31,684 bases of DNA from Chromera velia (taxonomy: Eukaryota; Sar; Chromeraceae), in the NCBI GenBank assembly GCA_018398765.1, contig JAHBMJ010000771.1:1-31684 (forward strand). Direction: 5' to 3'. Made by a program: the position numbers and the translations under genes. The notes under the pieces are model-generated. The model saw only the letters and a program-made list of their open reading frames with translations. It was not told the DNA's origin and did no database searches. Shown here one piece after another: positions 1 to 10,303 of the stretch. How positions within the stretch are numbered: the stretch's first letter is position 1; the number at the start of each line of letters is the position of its first letter.

Positions 1-1
1 A

Positions 2-45
<44 letters not shown>

Positions 46-55
46 TACACACATA

Positions 56-94
<39 letters not shown>

Positions 95-110
95 ACACAC
101 ACATACACAC
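1..110. repeat. (AC)n microsatellite with AT interruptions
   Basis: An almost pure CA/TG dinucleotide run interrupted by occasional ATAC units. It begins at the window edge and stops exactly at the predicted 5' splice site of the last visible exon of the minus-strand coiled-coil gene, so it lies within that gene's intron. Confidence 0.95.
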
Positions 111-3003
111 CTGCTCGTTGGGACTTCGGAACGTGCGTCCGCAGCTCCTCTGCCTCCTTCCTCACTGTACCCAGCTGCTCTGACGTTTTCTGCACAAACA
201 CATACCGAAAAACAAACTCTCTATCTATCTCTTTCTCTCTCCCTCTCACACAAACACACACACATGCGTACTTGTGTGGGGGGTTTCTTCTTCTTAATCC
301 TGCGCTGCACAGTTGCGGTTCGTTGAGGGACGGGGAATGTAGGAAGGAGGAGAAAAACAGCGAAAATTTGGGTGCAAACAGCTTGAATGACAGGCAAGCT
401 TTGCATCCATTCAGTTCACTTATGCCCGACCATCTGTAAATTCATGCTCGCCCCCCATCCCATGATTTCTCTCACAAAGCGGGACGGAGAGACGTACCTG
501 ATGTTCGAGTCGTAAAGACTGGAACTCTCTTGTTTGTTGCTCCGCAAAGGAGAGCGCGTGCTGCACTCATTCGGAAAGAGAAGACAGAACAAAGAAAGAG
601 AGAGGGAGAGAGAGGAAATGAGAAAAGACGTCAGGAGGACGAGTAATGCAAGGCAAAGGACGATGGGCGTCCTATGCAATACAAAGGAAAAGACGGACAA
701 TGGAAGAGAAGAGGGGGACCGGGGGGAAAAGCACAAACGAGTTATGCGCGAATGCGCGAACGAATCAGATTACAGAAACCCAAAAATAACGAAACACACT
801 CTTCAAGTCGCTCTCCCACCCACCGAGCCACTTTTGATATACTCACCTCAAGTTGTCCAACTTTTCCCTTTCCCTCTGCAGCCTCCCGAGTTAACCGGAG
901 AATTTCATCTTGCAGCTGCACAAGTTATCCGAGAGGAGGGAAGCGCAGGCAGGCAGGCATAGCAAGTGACACAACATACAATCACAAGTACGTGTTCAGA
1001 AAAAAAATGCAAGCTTGGCGAGAAAGATTTTCTTCCTGTGGTGGGACCATTACCACCATGCATGCCTCCGATTCCGCCTCCCTTTATGTTCTACTACCTT
1101 TACCTTTGTAGATTCCTGTGCTCTCCCTCTTCTGCGCGCCTATGTGCTTCTTGTCTTCCTGTCGATTGACTCACTCACCTTTTTCCTTTCCACCGTCTCG
1201 TCCCTCAGGCTGCTCTCTGCCTTCTCCAACCTCTCCGGAAAGGGACGCAGCCTCTCCACCTCCAGACGTAGGTCACGAGCCTCCTCCTGCAGACAGTGAG
1301 CGAGCATCAATATTGTTTTTCGCCCGCAAAGTCTCTCACTCCCCCCCTCTCTCGCACAGAGTCTCTCAGGCAAGAGAAAACAAAAATCGAGCGTACGTGC
1401 CCATACGCTTTGACTGTTGAAAAGAAAATACCCTCACTCTAGCACACGTGAACTCTCTCTCTTACACACGCACACAGACACAGAGGCACGCCCGACAGAA
1501 TTAGACACGAAGAGATGGAGCCGGAAAAGGAAGCGTGGGCGAAATCAGGCCATTGGAACGAAGGAAAAAAACATTGATGTAATGCGTCGTCAATGCTTCA
1601 TTGTGGATCTCTCTCTGCCACAGCGCACCTCTGCTTCTGAGAGTTTCTCTTGAAGTCCCGGCACGAGTGCTGCCTCTTTTTGGACTTCTGCGAGCTCCCC
1701 CTCCCTCTCCTGCAGTACTGCAGCCAGCTCCTCCCTCTCTCTGGTGACGTCTCGCAGAGAGTCCTCCATACGCTGCCGCTGTGACGCCCCATCCTCCAAT
1801 GCCCTCTGCAACGTGCCTACGTCGTGCTCTCGGCCGTCCTGCTCCCGAGTCAACTCAGACCTCGAAGCGTCGAGCTCTCTCTGGAGATCGGAAATTCTCT
1901 CCTGAAAGAGGGAAGCAGGGAAGAGAGAAAAGAGGGAAGGTAGCAGAGAGCGAGGTAAGGTCACATGAGACAGGTTTCTCAGGAAAGGGAGGAAGGGAAC
2001 TGGTTGTGAGGACGACCCTGGAAGAGAAACAGATTGACCTCAAAAGAGAGTTTGTGTGTATGTGCCGGCCCGTCCCCCCCTTGCCTAAAGATCCTGTTTG
2101 CAGCCTTATTTCAAAAGCAAGGAGGGCAAATCTTCAAGAAAACGCCCACCACTGCATGAGGGACTTCTGTCCCACACTCTTCTGTCCCTCCCAGAGAGCC
2201 GCAGTATCAGCACTCATTTCATTTAATTCAACCAGGCTAGCTCTGTCCATGCACTCACTTCTACCTCTGACCTTCAAGTCCGACACCTGCTGCCTCAGTC
2301 CTGCGCACTCCACGTTGATCCTGTCCCTCTCTGACTCTGCGTCTCCAACCCGGACCTCTAGGGCCAGCAGACGGTTATGGAGTTCTGAGTTTTTCTCGTC
2401 AGCCTGTTGCCTCTCCAGCCTCGTCCTCTCCATCTCCGTCTCCAACGCCTTCTTGATCTCCACACTGTCCTCGTGCTGCCTCTGCACAAACTCCAGCTTG
2501 CTTGCTGCACAGACAGAGAGACGAAAGGGAATACGAGGAAAACATTGAAGGAAGAAACCACAGAAAGGTCTCCTAAGCAACAGTATCAGGAGAGAGAGCC
2601 ACTGACCGAGGCTTCTGTTTTCGTCCTTCACTCTGTCCATGTCGTCTCTGTAGTTCTCCCTCTTCCCGCGCTCTGTCTCTGCCGTTTCCTTCGCATCGCT
2701 AAGGGCACCCTGTGCTGACTGAAGCTGAAGTTGCAGCTGGTCAGCCCTGCTCCTCTGCAGAGAGTAGACAGACACACAGGAGGCACAGAGACAATCAGTC
2801 AGTCAGTCAGTCTGGACACTACGAACGAGAACAACCCTCCAAGCCAGGGAAGAGTATCTCACCTCGAAGTCTGCCTCCTCCCTGAGTCCCTGGATTGCTG
2901 CTTTGATTTTGTACATGAACCCGGGGCTCTGTGCGACCTCATCGTCATCCTCAAAGTTCAAACTCCCGAGGCCCAGCCCCAGGCTGCCTGACTTGGAGAG
3001 CAT
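111..3003 (-). CDS. Unidentified coiled-coil protein, 5' part (partial, 8 exons visible)
   Basis: The start ATG is at 3003, and the protein begins MLSKSGSLGLGLGSL. Exons read right to left: 3003-2863, 2754-2607, 2504-2272, 1901-1629, 1286-1179, 915-847, 560-498 and 189-111. All have GT-AG borders and compatible phases; most junctions are phase 0. Together they give about 371 residues before the reading runs off the window. After a short acidic N-terminus (NFEDDDE), nearly every exon encodes charged heptad-like sequence rich in E, R, Q, L and K, for example LQDEILRLTREAAEG, so a long coiled coil is clear. I recognise no family-specific motif. It is divergent from the MHYT gene. The missing C-terminus might carry a diagnostic domain. 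The exon ending at 2272 could instead end a few bases later at a second GT. The existence of the gene is secure; its function is unknown. Confidence 0.72.
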
Positions 3004-3817
3004 TGCTCGGTTCTCTCCTTCCTCTCTTGCTTCCTCGTTTGACGATTACAGGTTTCAGAAGAAGAGTCCTTTCGAGAAGGGTGAGAAGAGCACACCCAGA
3101 AGTATTCGAGAGAGACTCTTGTATGTATTGACAAAGCAACCGCAACGGCTCACGTGCACACAAACACGCCGAAACCTCGTTTGCGACTTCTGAACAACAG
3201 GTGAGTTGCGCTGAGAAAACGCAAAAGCAGACCGTACAACCTTCAACTCTCACGCCGCGGGCCCAACTCTTTGTGCGTGGGACAACTGCAAGGCACTGAG
3301 GCGGTACAGATGCTCTGAAGCAACAGCTTTGCATTCTTCCCTAGCTGCATGGCATTGAGGCCATGCATGCATGCAGCAGTGCGCGCGCGCACACATTGCG
3401 CGCGCGCATGTGTGCGCGCGCGAATAATCTATAACTTCGACTTCCTGGAACAAATGCTGACAAAACTTAGTACATTACAAGCGCGAGGCCGCCAAGGTGT
3501 CTCTCTGACAATGATTGCAGACCGGCCTCAATTAGTAGTACACAAGACCAACAGTGAGTCGAAGTGAGACACCATCGCCGCGCGACATATACTCTACTAT
3601 AATCGACACCGCATGCGAGGGCAGTGTTTGGAAAGACGCTGCGTAGAACGATCCACTGTATCAACTCCTTTTCTTGTGATCCGTGCCCATCCCGTGACTG
3701 AGTCAAAAGGTCTTGGTTCAAGTTTGTCTGACCTTTGTAAAGTGTTGTTCGAACTTGAACGGTAAATCTATACAATCACTCTACCACTCTCGAAAGGTAA
3801 CGAATAATGCAGAGAGC
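3004..3817. promoter_or_regulatory. Divergent intergenic region between coiled-coil and MHYT genes
   Basis: An 814-base spacer separates two start codons facing away from each other, so it should hold both promoters. It contains a GCATGC tandem at about 3362-3374 directly beside an alternating GC/GT tract at 3379-3422. I see no convincing TATA box. Small ORFs here lack coding character. Confidence 0.5.
3379..3422. repeat. Alternating purine-pyrimidine (Z-DNA-prone) tract
   Basis: Three blocks of (GC)n joined by CACACA and ATGTGT give about 44 bases of nearly uninterrupted purine-pyrimidine alternation, with one break near 3396-3397. Such sequence is a classical Z-DNA former under negative supercoiling. 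Confidence 0.85.
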
Positions 3818-5716
3818 ATGGGAGAACAACCAACAGAGCTCAACTTCGTTTGCGAAGGCAGGGACTGGCGGAGGCTGGGGCACTGCCCTTATAAAGACGG
3901 AGAAGAACTTCAATATGTTTTCCTACCCGAACTTGTCGCTCTGTCTATTATTTATGCGTTCTTGGGGTCTTACCTGGGGCTTAATTTTGCTGACAACTTG
4001 AAGGAAGTCTCAGGTGGTGCCTGGTACTACTCATTTTCACTTCAGGCAGGTTTGGCCATCGGCATCTGTGGGGTGTGGACGATGCATTTCTTCGGAATGG
4101 TTTCCCTTTTGTTGGGAAGCAAGGATGAAGTGCTGAATGAGAACTCGTTGTATAACACACCTCACGTAGCACGTGTAACGATCCTGTTCAATGTGTTCTG
4201 GACCGTTTGCTCAGCAGTGATAGTGGCCATATCGGGGGCATGTGCTTTTCTGATTATGACGTGGAGAAAGAAACGGGCCACCATTGAGTGGTCCTGGTGG
4301 CGCCTGGGGGCCTCCGCGTTTTTTCTGGGAAGCGGTGTGATTCTGATGCACTTCTTTGGCATGGCAGCTCAGGGAGGAAAATTTCGAATGGAGTTTCACT
4401 GGGTGTTCATTTTGGTCTCCTGTGTCCTGGCTTACGTTGTCTCTGCTGTGGGGATGGTGATCCTGTTCTTCTTCAAACAAACGGTGCTCACGCGAATCCT
4501 CGCAGCGTGTGTGATTGCTGTGGCCGTGTGCTCAGTTCATTACACAGGAATGCTCTCGGCAAAATACTACTTCTGGGCAGACGGGGTCAGTCAGTGGGTT
4601 GAGCGCTATTGCACAAATCGTCTAGGCATCTGATTGATTGAGTGAGTGAGTGAGTGAGTGAGTCTGTTGTTCTTTGCTTGTGTCTCCCGTCTGTTCCTTG
4701 CAGTGCCAGCTCTCTGATTTTTCGAACATGCATCTTCGCGGTATTTGCTTCTCGCTCTATTTTGCTGCATGTTGATGCCGCAGAATTCATGTGCCCGTCC
4801 ACTTGCTCACTTGTCTCAGACTCTCTCTCAGTTTTTTCCTCTCAAAATCCGAATGTCCCCTGTTCCCTCCGCTCCCTAGATGTCCGGTCTCGATATCCAC
4901 CTTTTCGTTATGGCATCCTACTCTTCTCTGTCTCCTTCTCTTCCCCACCTACAACACTCCCCTTGCTTGAAAGAAAACCTGGTCGTTCGGTTTTGCGGTC
5001 AGTGACCTGGGTCATGAGTTCTTGGCGGAGCGAGGCAAAGTGGCAGTGACTGAGTCTGTCTCTGTCTCTGTGAGTGCACAGCAGTTCGCATAATTTTGGC
5101 CCCCTCTCCTCCTCTCCTGTCTGTATGCATGCAGCCAGAAGAAGGCGGAGTCTGGATCAAGGTGAACACTCAAATCGTTTCCCTCTCTTCCGCATTCCTC
5201 GCCCTGTGTCTGTCAGCCATCGAGAACACATATGCCCGACAGCGTCTGCAGAACCTCCGTAGTCTCTCCCGCCGTGTGCTCGAGGAAGCCAACACAAAGA
5301 CTCTGAAGAGTCTGAAGACTGACCACAGAATGCAGAGAGCGTCGATTGCCGACTGCACTCTGCACAAAATGCTAGAGGACGCAGGCAAAAACGCACCCTC
5401 ACGAGAGATCGCCCCGATAGCCCCTGCAAATTTGGAGGAGGGACGCGGGACTCAGTACATAGTGGGCAGGCCGAGCTTGGAGAGTCGGCCGATTCGAGAG
5501 GTCGAGGGGGGAGACGGGGAAGCACCGGAGAGAGTCGCTGAAGCCGCAGGAGGGGAAGAGAGAAGAAGTATGATTCCGGTGACGGACACAGGAGAGGATG
5601 AGGAGGAGTGCAATGTTGAGGAGGATTGTTGCGATCATGTCAATCTTGCCCTCTCGATGAGACTGCCCCCCCAGCCGGTTATTATGGTGGGAGAGAATCC
5701 GAATAGGCGAAAATGA
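3818..5716 (+). CDS. MHYT-domain seven-helix membrane protein (2 exons)
   Basis: Exon 1 is 3818-4585 and exon 2 is 5135-5716, joined in phase 0 (GACGGG|GTCAGT donor, TGCATGCAG acceptor), giving about 449 residues. The MHYT signature occurs three times: MHFFGM at residues 89-94, MHFFGM at 177-182 and VHYTGM at 240-245. Hydrophobic helices lie at about 34-56, 76-98, 123-146, 164-183, 194-218, 225-244 and 269-287. The seventh is encoded by exon 2, which supports the splice. MHYT domains are proposed, from bacterial relatives, to bind metal and sense O2, CO or NO; that role is untested here. Bacterial versions usually carry GGDEF, EAL or kinase domains. This one has only a hydrophilic tail of about 160 residues, basic at first, then acidic. 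The start is the ATG at 3818; in-frame codons upstream look non-coding. Confidence 0.85.
4631..4664 (+). repeat. TGAT/TGAG tandem repeat in the MHYT intron
   Basis: TGATTGAT is followed by about six TGAG units, starting about 45 bases downstream of the 5' splice site of the 549-base intron (4586-5134). It creates many GTGAG-like motifs downstream of the real donor. Confidence 0.8.
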
Positions 5717-6387
5717 GAACACGCGAAAGAACAAAACAAAGAGGGGGGGAGGGAAAATATTCTGATAAAAAAAGTTAAGCGGTTGAATGGATGGCATGCA
5801 GTATGAAGCAGGGGGGACATAGATGCATTCATGAATTGGTAGAAGAGAAAGAGAGACACGATAAGAAGTGAGTAGCGAAGTAAGAATAGAGAGAAATCCA
5901 AAAAGGTTAGCAGTTGAAGAGGAGGAGTGAACCGGTGAGGGGGGAAGGAATGGAGGCAGAGAGATACGGAAAGGGAGGAAAAAGAAAAGAAAAACGACTG
6001 GAGGCGAACATTTGTCAGCATTTCATTCTTTTTGCTTCGCAAGCAGGCCCCGAAAATCCATTCATCTATCTGTTTGTGATGCTTCTTGTCCTCATGCAGT
6101 CCGCACGGTCTTTCTTTCTAGAAAGATCAATCGGCAGAGAGACGAAATGCGAATTCAATGAACGAAGGTTTCATGATTGAACGGGAAGGAAATGAAGGCG
6201 TAGTTCAGTCTCTCAACGACCACGCAGAGGCCTTCATTGTGGCTCCCTTGTGTTGAGGTCGCAAGTTCAATGTCCGATTCAGCCATGCATTTTTGATTTG
6301 AAGTTCTCACATTACACACCCTGTGGGCTGGTGACTGCAGGCTTGATTGGTCTCACAGGGTGATTCTTTGCTCTCTCTGTCTCTCCC

Positions 6388-6409
6388 TGCATGCATGCAT
6401 GCATGCATG
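6388..6409. repeat. (GCAT)n tandem
   Basis: Five consecutive GCAT units. The same unit recurs in all three divergent promoter regions of this window, but this copy lies between convergent 3' ends. Confidence 0.9.
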
Positions 6410-6567
6410 AAAAAATGCGGTACTTGCACACTTTTCTTGGAACCAACCCTGTGTGCCGATTCATCGAGCGCACCATCGAGCCCGCATGTGTGCGATTGAA
6501 TCTTTGCATGGTGGAGTGTTCACGTGCATGTCTCTGTGTGCAAGGGAATCGTGTGTCAATCCGATGT

Positions 6568-6588
6568 TGAATGTCCAAGGGACATTCA
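6568..6588. repeat. Short perfect inverted repeat (9-bp stem, 3-base loop)
   Basis: TGAATGTCC and GGACATTCA flank a three-base loop. No gene is attached to it, and at this length it may be chance. Confidence 0.6.
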
Positions 6589-8165
6589 CGAAAGAGAATG
6601 GTGGTCGATGCCGTCTCCCCCAGCCCCGACCCGGGAGGGGGTGTTCAGGTTTCCTTTCCTTTTCTTTTCTTCTCTGATTTCACTTCGTGTCTCTATGATC
6701 CGTTGTACAATCTGTTTCAACAGGGTAGGTGCAGACCGAAGGGAGCATGTGGGAAAAGACACGAAGGGCTGGGACGGCAGATTAAGCGCGGCATTACTTG
6801 CCGCGCGCTGTGCAGAAGTAGACCATGCATCCATGGCGGGTAGCCAGCAGACACAAGTGACGAGATTGGATCTGCGCATTCTGCACCTACAGTGAAGGCA
6901 GGATTATGATGCCCTTTCACAGATCCCTTCCGACTAGTCAGACAGAACCGGTCCGGAGAAAACGCAAATGACTGATCAGCACAGCCAGTGATACTTCCGT
7001 AGCGAAAAAACAATCCAGTTGAACGTAAAACAGAAAGTAGGGCGACTGGCTCGAGTGCAGGTCTGTAAGTCGTTTTGGCACCGGTCGAGTGCATAGAAAT
7101 GATGTGGTTTGAATGAGCGCATGTGCAGAAGGGAAAACCGTGCGTGCCTGGCCCCGAGTTGGTTTGAGCGTGACTCCCATTTTCAACCCAATTCCATTCT
7201 TCTGTCTTGGAGGTGGTTGGGTGTAGTTCCTGTCTGTTTAATTAATCGCCGAATAGCGGAAGGGGGGGGCGGATGCATCGATTGCAAAAATTTACTGCCG
7301 GAAGTTCATACCATATGAAATGTCGGGGCAGGGGGGGGGAGGGGCAAGGTTTTCTCTGTGCTTGACATGACTGATCGAATGTTTGTAATTCGGTTTATAC
7401 ATACTGCATTTAATTCGAGTACACTGACAGATGAACGGGAGGGAGTCCAGATGAGTCGGGCCAATTTAAAGTCAACAGTCCCTGGTAGGAAACACCCACC
7501 CAGGTACAACTTGCGAAAAGACAGTCCAATATGCTTGCCCAAAAAAATTCAGTCATAATTCAGTCAAACGTGAGACGACAAGACTTCGGGATTCGACTTG
7601 CTCGAAGTGCAGGTCTGCGCATCTTTTCTTTGCACATGCAGCTTCAAGTTGTATCTTTGGAAAGAAGTTCCGCTGAGTGAATGAGTAAATCTACTGGAGA
7701 TGTGCCCTCAGCTGCCCAGCAATTGATTCTGTTAATTGTTTCCTACTCAAAGACATTAATTCTAGCATTTATGCAGTTTGGGACTCACAAATTCGGAGTT
7801 GTACTTGAGTGTTGTTCAAGTTTCTGTTTGTGAAACTTGAAGGGTGACGGAGGTGGGGGCATCGTTGGCACTGGGCCACTGGCAGCACATACAATTGGCT
7901 TAAGTCTATAACATTACAAAAGAATCGGAAAGCTAGTCAAAAAGATGAATTATCTGTTTTACTATCCATTTTTGTATAAATTGATTAGACTTATGTCAGT
8001 CTTATGAAACGTCACTAAGAGTCTGAAAGACAAATTCTACAATCAATCAATCGGAGCCTGGGCCGCCGCGATAAGGCAAGATCGTGGGAAGATATGGAGA
8101 GCTCATAGGTGGTTGAGGTAGTACTCATAATGTTAGACGCCTAGTCTCCACGTCTAGCGTTTGGT

Positions 8166-8188
8166 AAGAAAGAAAGAAAGAAAGAAAG
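8166..8188 (+). repeat. (GAAA)n microsatellite
   Basis: Five to six GAAA units within the AT-rich intergenic region. Confidence 0.9.
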
Positions 8189-8351
8189 TGATAGTACACC
8201 CGGTGACCCAGACCTATATTGAACCTAAATCTATAGGACAAATTCTTGTATAAATTAATTAGAAACTGTAGCCGAACCTATGTACGGCCGTAGCCAGGCC
8301 CGCCGGGCCGAACAATGATTCAACAATCAAATAGCAACATTGAGAGTGACG

Positions 8352-9303
8352 AGGTTTGATTTGATAGATTTGAATTTGATATGATTTGATTTGATTTGCG
8401 GTTAAGGCTCTGCATTTGCAAATCTATGCAGATTTGAAGTTAAATTTGAGGTTAAAATTCATAGGTTCCCTAATATGTAAGCTCTCCTAGTTTTTACTAA
8501 CAACAACTCACAATTTTAGGTTTTTGACTGTCTTTGAAGAAATGATTCAATATTTGAAACAACTTTGAAGCAATGTTTTTTAAAAAAATGGTGGAATACT
8601 TTATTTTATTAATTAAGACGTGTTTTATTTATTATATTAAAGTTGCCTTTGTAACAACTAAAACAGGGGCCGGGGGTCTGGGGGGCAAAGCCTTCCAGGG
8701 TATAGATTTGAGGTTAAAAGTCAGACAAGGTTGTTAATCACCGTATCTTTTGGTACTTCATGACTTTAAGGGGGGGTGGCTCCGTTTTTCGGTACCGGTA
8801 CTTTCGGTACCTTAAAAATTTTGCTTAAACTAGGCTTTATAACGTTAAAATGACTGGATTTTAGGTTTTTACACTAAAAATAAACGTAGCTAAAGTAAAC
8901 TAAAGTTCAATTTTATTTATGGCGCCACGCGGGCCTGCTCCTCTCTGTGAGCCTCTGTCCCGCTCACCGCCAGGCCCGCCATACCTGCGTTTCTAAAGTT
9001 TTAACTCTAGAACTAGTAGAACAGCAAGTTTTCCACATCAGGCTCAACTAGAAGTAGAAAAAAAAATAGCAGTCTAGGGCCTTATTTTCTAAAATTTTTG
9101 CCGGTGACGAAACTATCGAAAGCACCAGAAAAAAACGAAATCAGGCCAGGGGGTCGGTTCCGTTTTTTAGTGCTTACAGTTGTCGGTGATTAACAACCCT
9201 GAAGTCAGATTTGATGTAAATTTGATAGAGGTGTCAGAGCAAGCCGCATCAGACCTGCACATTTGATTTGAGATTAAACCCAACCTCAAATCAAATCAAA
9301 CCT
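8352..9303. repeat. Outer inverted repeat of TTTGAT-type sequence enclosing the hAT element
   Basis: AGGTTTGATTTGAT at 8352-8365 is repeated as its exact complement at 9290-9303. The TTTGA-rich sequence between them resembles itself on both sides of the hAT insertion. This looks like an older repeat into which the hAT element jumped. I find no clear target duplication for this outer unit, so its borders are uncertain. Confidence 0.4.
8718..9209. mobile_element. Non-autonomous hAT-type transposon with 8-bp target duplication
   Basis: The element is 8726-9201 (476 bp). Its ends are 18-bp terminal inverted repeats with one mismatch: CAAGGTTGTTAATCACCG on the left, and CAGGGTTGTTAATCACCG read inward from the right. 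It is flanked by a perfect 8-bp direct duplication AAGTCAGA at 8718-8725 and 9202-9209. Termini starting CAGGG together with an 8-bp duplication are hallmarks of the hAT superfamily. No transposase ORF lies inside, so it would need an enzyme supplied in trans. The interior contains a GGTACC-rich palindromic stretch and a GC-rich patch near 8919-8983. Confidence 0.85.
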
Positions 9304-9386
9304 GGTGAGTAAGCAACAATTTAATTCAATGTATAATAACGTACTTCAATATAAATTATGATTAAGTATAACTGATTAATTGATAA

Positions 9387-9408
9387 TGATGATGATTAAT
9401 CATCATCA
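9387..9408. repeat. 22-bp perfect palindrome (GATGATGATTAATCATCATC core)
   Basis: A perfect inverted repeat without a spacer, in strongly AT-rich sequence downstream of the hAT element. It could form a cruciform or simply reflect ATG/CAT simple sequence. Confidence 0.85.
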
Positions 9409-10210
9409 ATCATGCAATCAATCAAATTATTTCAATTCAAAAACTAATGACTAGATTAATGATGATAACATTACAGTATATTTCTAGGTATATTTTATAA
9501 CATTAAAAAACAAAGTAGAAAATATCATACCATCCTAGATACCATCATTCCTAGCGCCATTCTTATATTTAAATTAATTAACGCATTCACTTTTTTCAAG
9601 TTTCAAGTTTACCGCATCTTATGCAGTATCTTCTAAAGTGTCTTTGACATTTATTAAAAAATTTACTAAAAACATATTTACTAACATTTACATACATTTA
9701 TGACACAACTTATGTATGAGAGACAGAACAGAAATTTTAAATTTTAAAAAATACATATACATGTAACAAATTATTCAACATAAAAAAATCTGAGAGCACT
9801 ATACGTACTGCATACTGGAGATCCCGCTGATTTCGGACTCCTTCCTCTACCAGTATTAGGTCACAGGACGTTTTTATACCATAGAACAGTTGAGCGCTCC
9901 ACAGCATTTCCCCTTCTGGTTTTACGACGCACCAGAAGAAGAACAACTCGAGCGGACAAAGGACGCAAGAGAAAGAGACGAGAGCGACCGCATCACGCTC
10001 TGACGCCTGCGAGTTGCTTCCAGCGAGCGCGTGTGCATCTCCCTGCGGAGGCACATTCAAAAAAACGAACAGCCAATGTTTGCAAGATGCGTGATCAGAG
10101 AGAACTCACTCTCTGGATGTACGTCCTACCGTCTAGGCTTCGGGCTATAAATAAACTTCAATGCGTGTAAAACACGTACTCGCGGACTTTCACTGGACAC
10201 ACCCACGCGC

Positions 10211-10226
10211 AAAAAAAAAAAAAAAA
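10211..10226 (+). repeat. A16 homopolymer
   Basis: A run of 16 A, preceded 55 bases upstream by AATAAA (10150-10155) on the same strand. On the minus strand it lies just downstream of the WW gene's predicted stop codon. Confidence 0.9.
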
Positions 10227-10303
10227 GCTGGACAAATGGAAAGCCATGGAGGCTGTGAGGGCATCGATTTGCGAAGTGACTGTCTGGTCCTGACTGCAAA
10301 ACC

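Larger units (their letters stand above)
5717..7559. other. Intergenic, no supported gene
   Basis: This is the 3' flank of the MHYT gene and then unique-looking spacer. It is purine-rich up to about 6000. ORFs of up to about 125 codons occur on both strands, but none shows domain motifs, codon periodicity or splice continuity. It contains a GCAT tandem, a small hairpin and a tRNA-like stretch, listed separately. Confidence 0.5.
7560..10303. other. AT-rich intergenic repeat nest, no supported gene
   Basis: Composition shifts to AT-rich, with TTTGA-type repeats at about 8350-8470 and 9250-9303, near-duplicate TGTATAAATT(G/A)ATTAGA segments at about 7975 and 8250, and a hAT-type element inside. 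A 107-codon minus-strand ORF at 9737-10060 lies downstream of the WW gene. It has no recognisable motif and its last third is AT-driven hydrophobic sequence, so I do not call it a gene. Confidence 0.5.

Noticed and set aside
1781-2548. 255-codon plus-strand ORF
   Set aside because: It is antisense to coiled-coil exons and introns on the minus strand, Ser/Leu-rich from complement of GA-rich codons, and has no motif.
6197-6286. Functional tRNA gene
   Set aside because: Acceptor, D and T stems do not pair; only short box-like similarity remains.
9737-10060. 107-codon minus-strand ORF downstream of the WW gene
   Set aside because: No motif, no supported splice into it, and its C-terminal part is hydrophobic because of AT-rich DNA. 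Kept only as a note.
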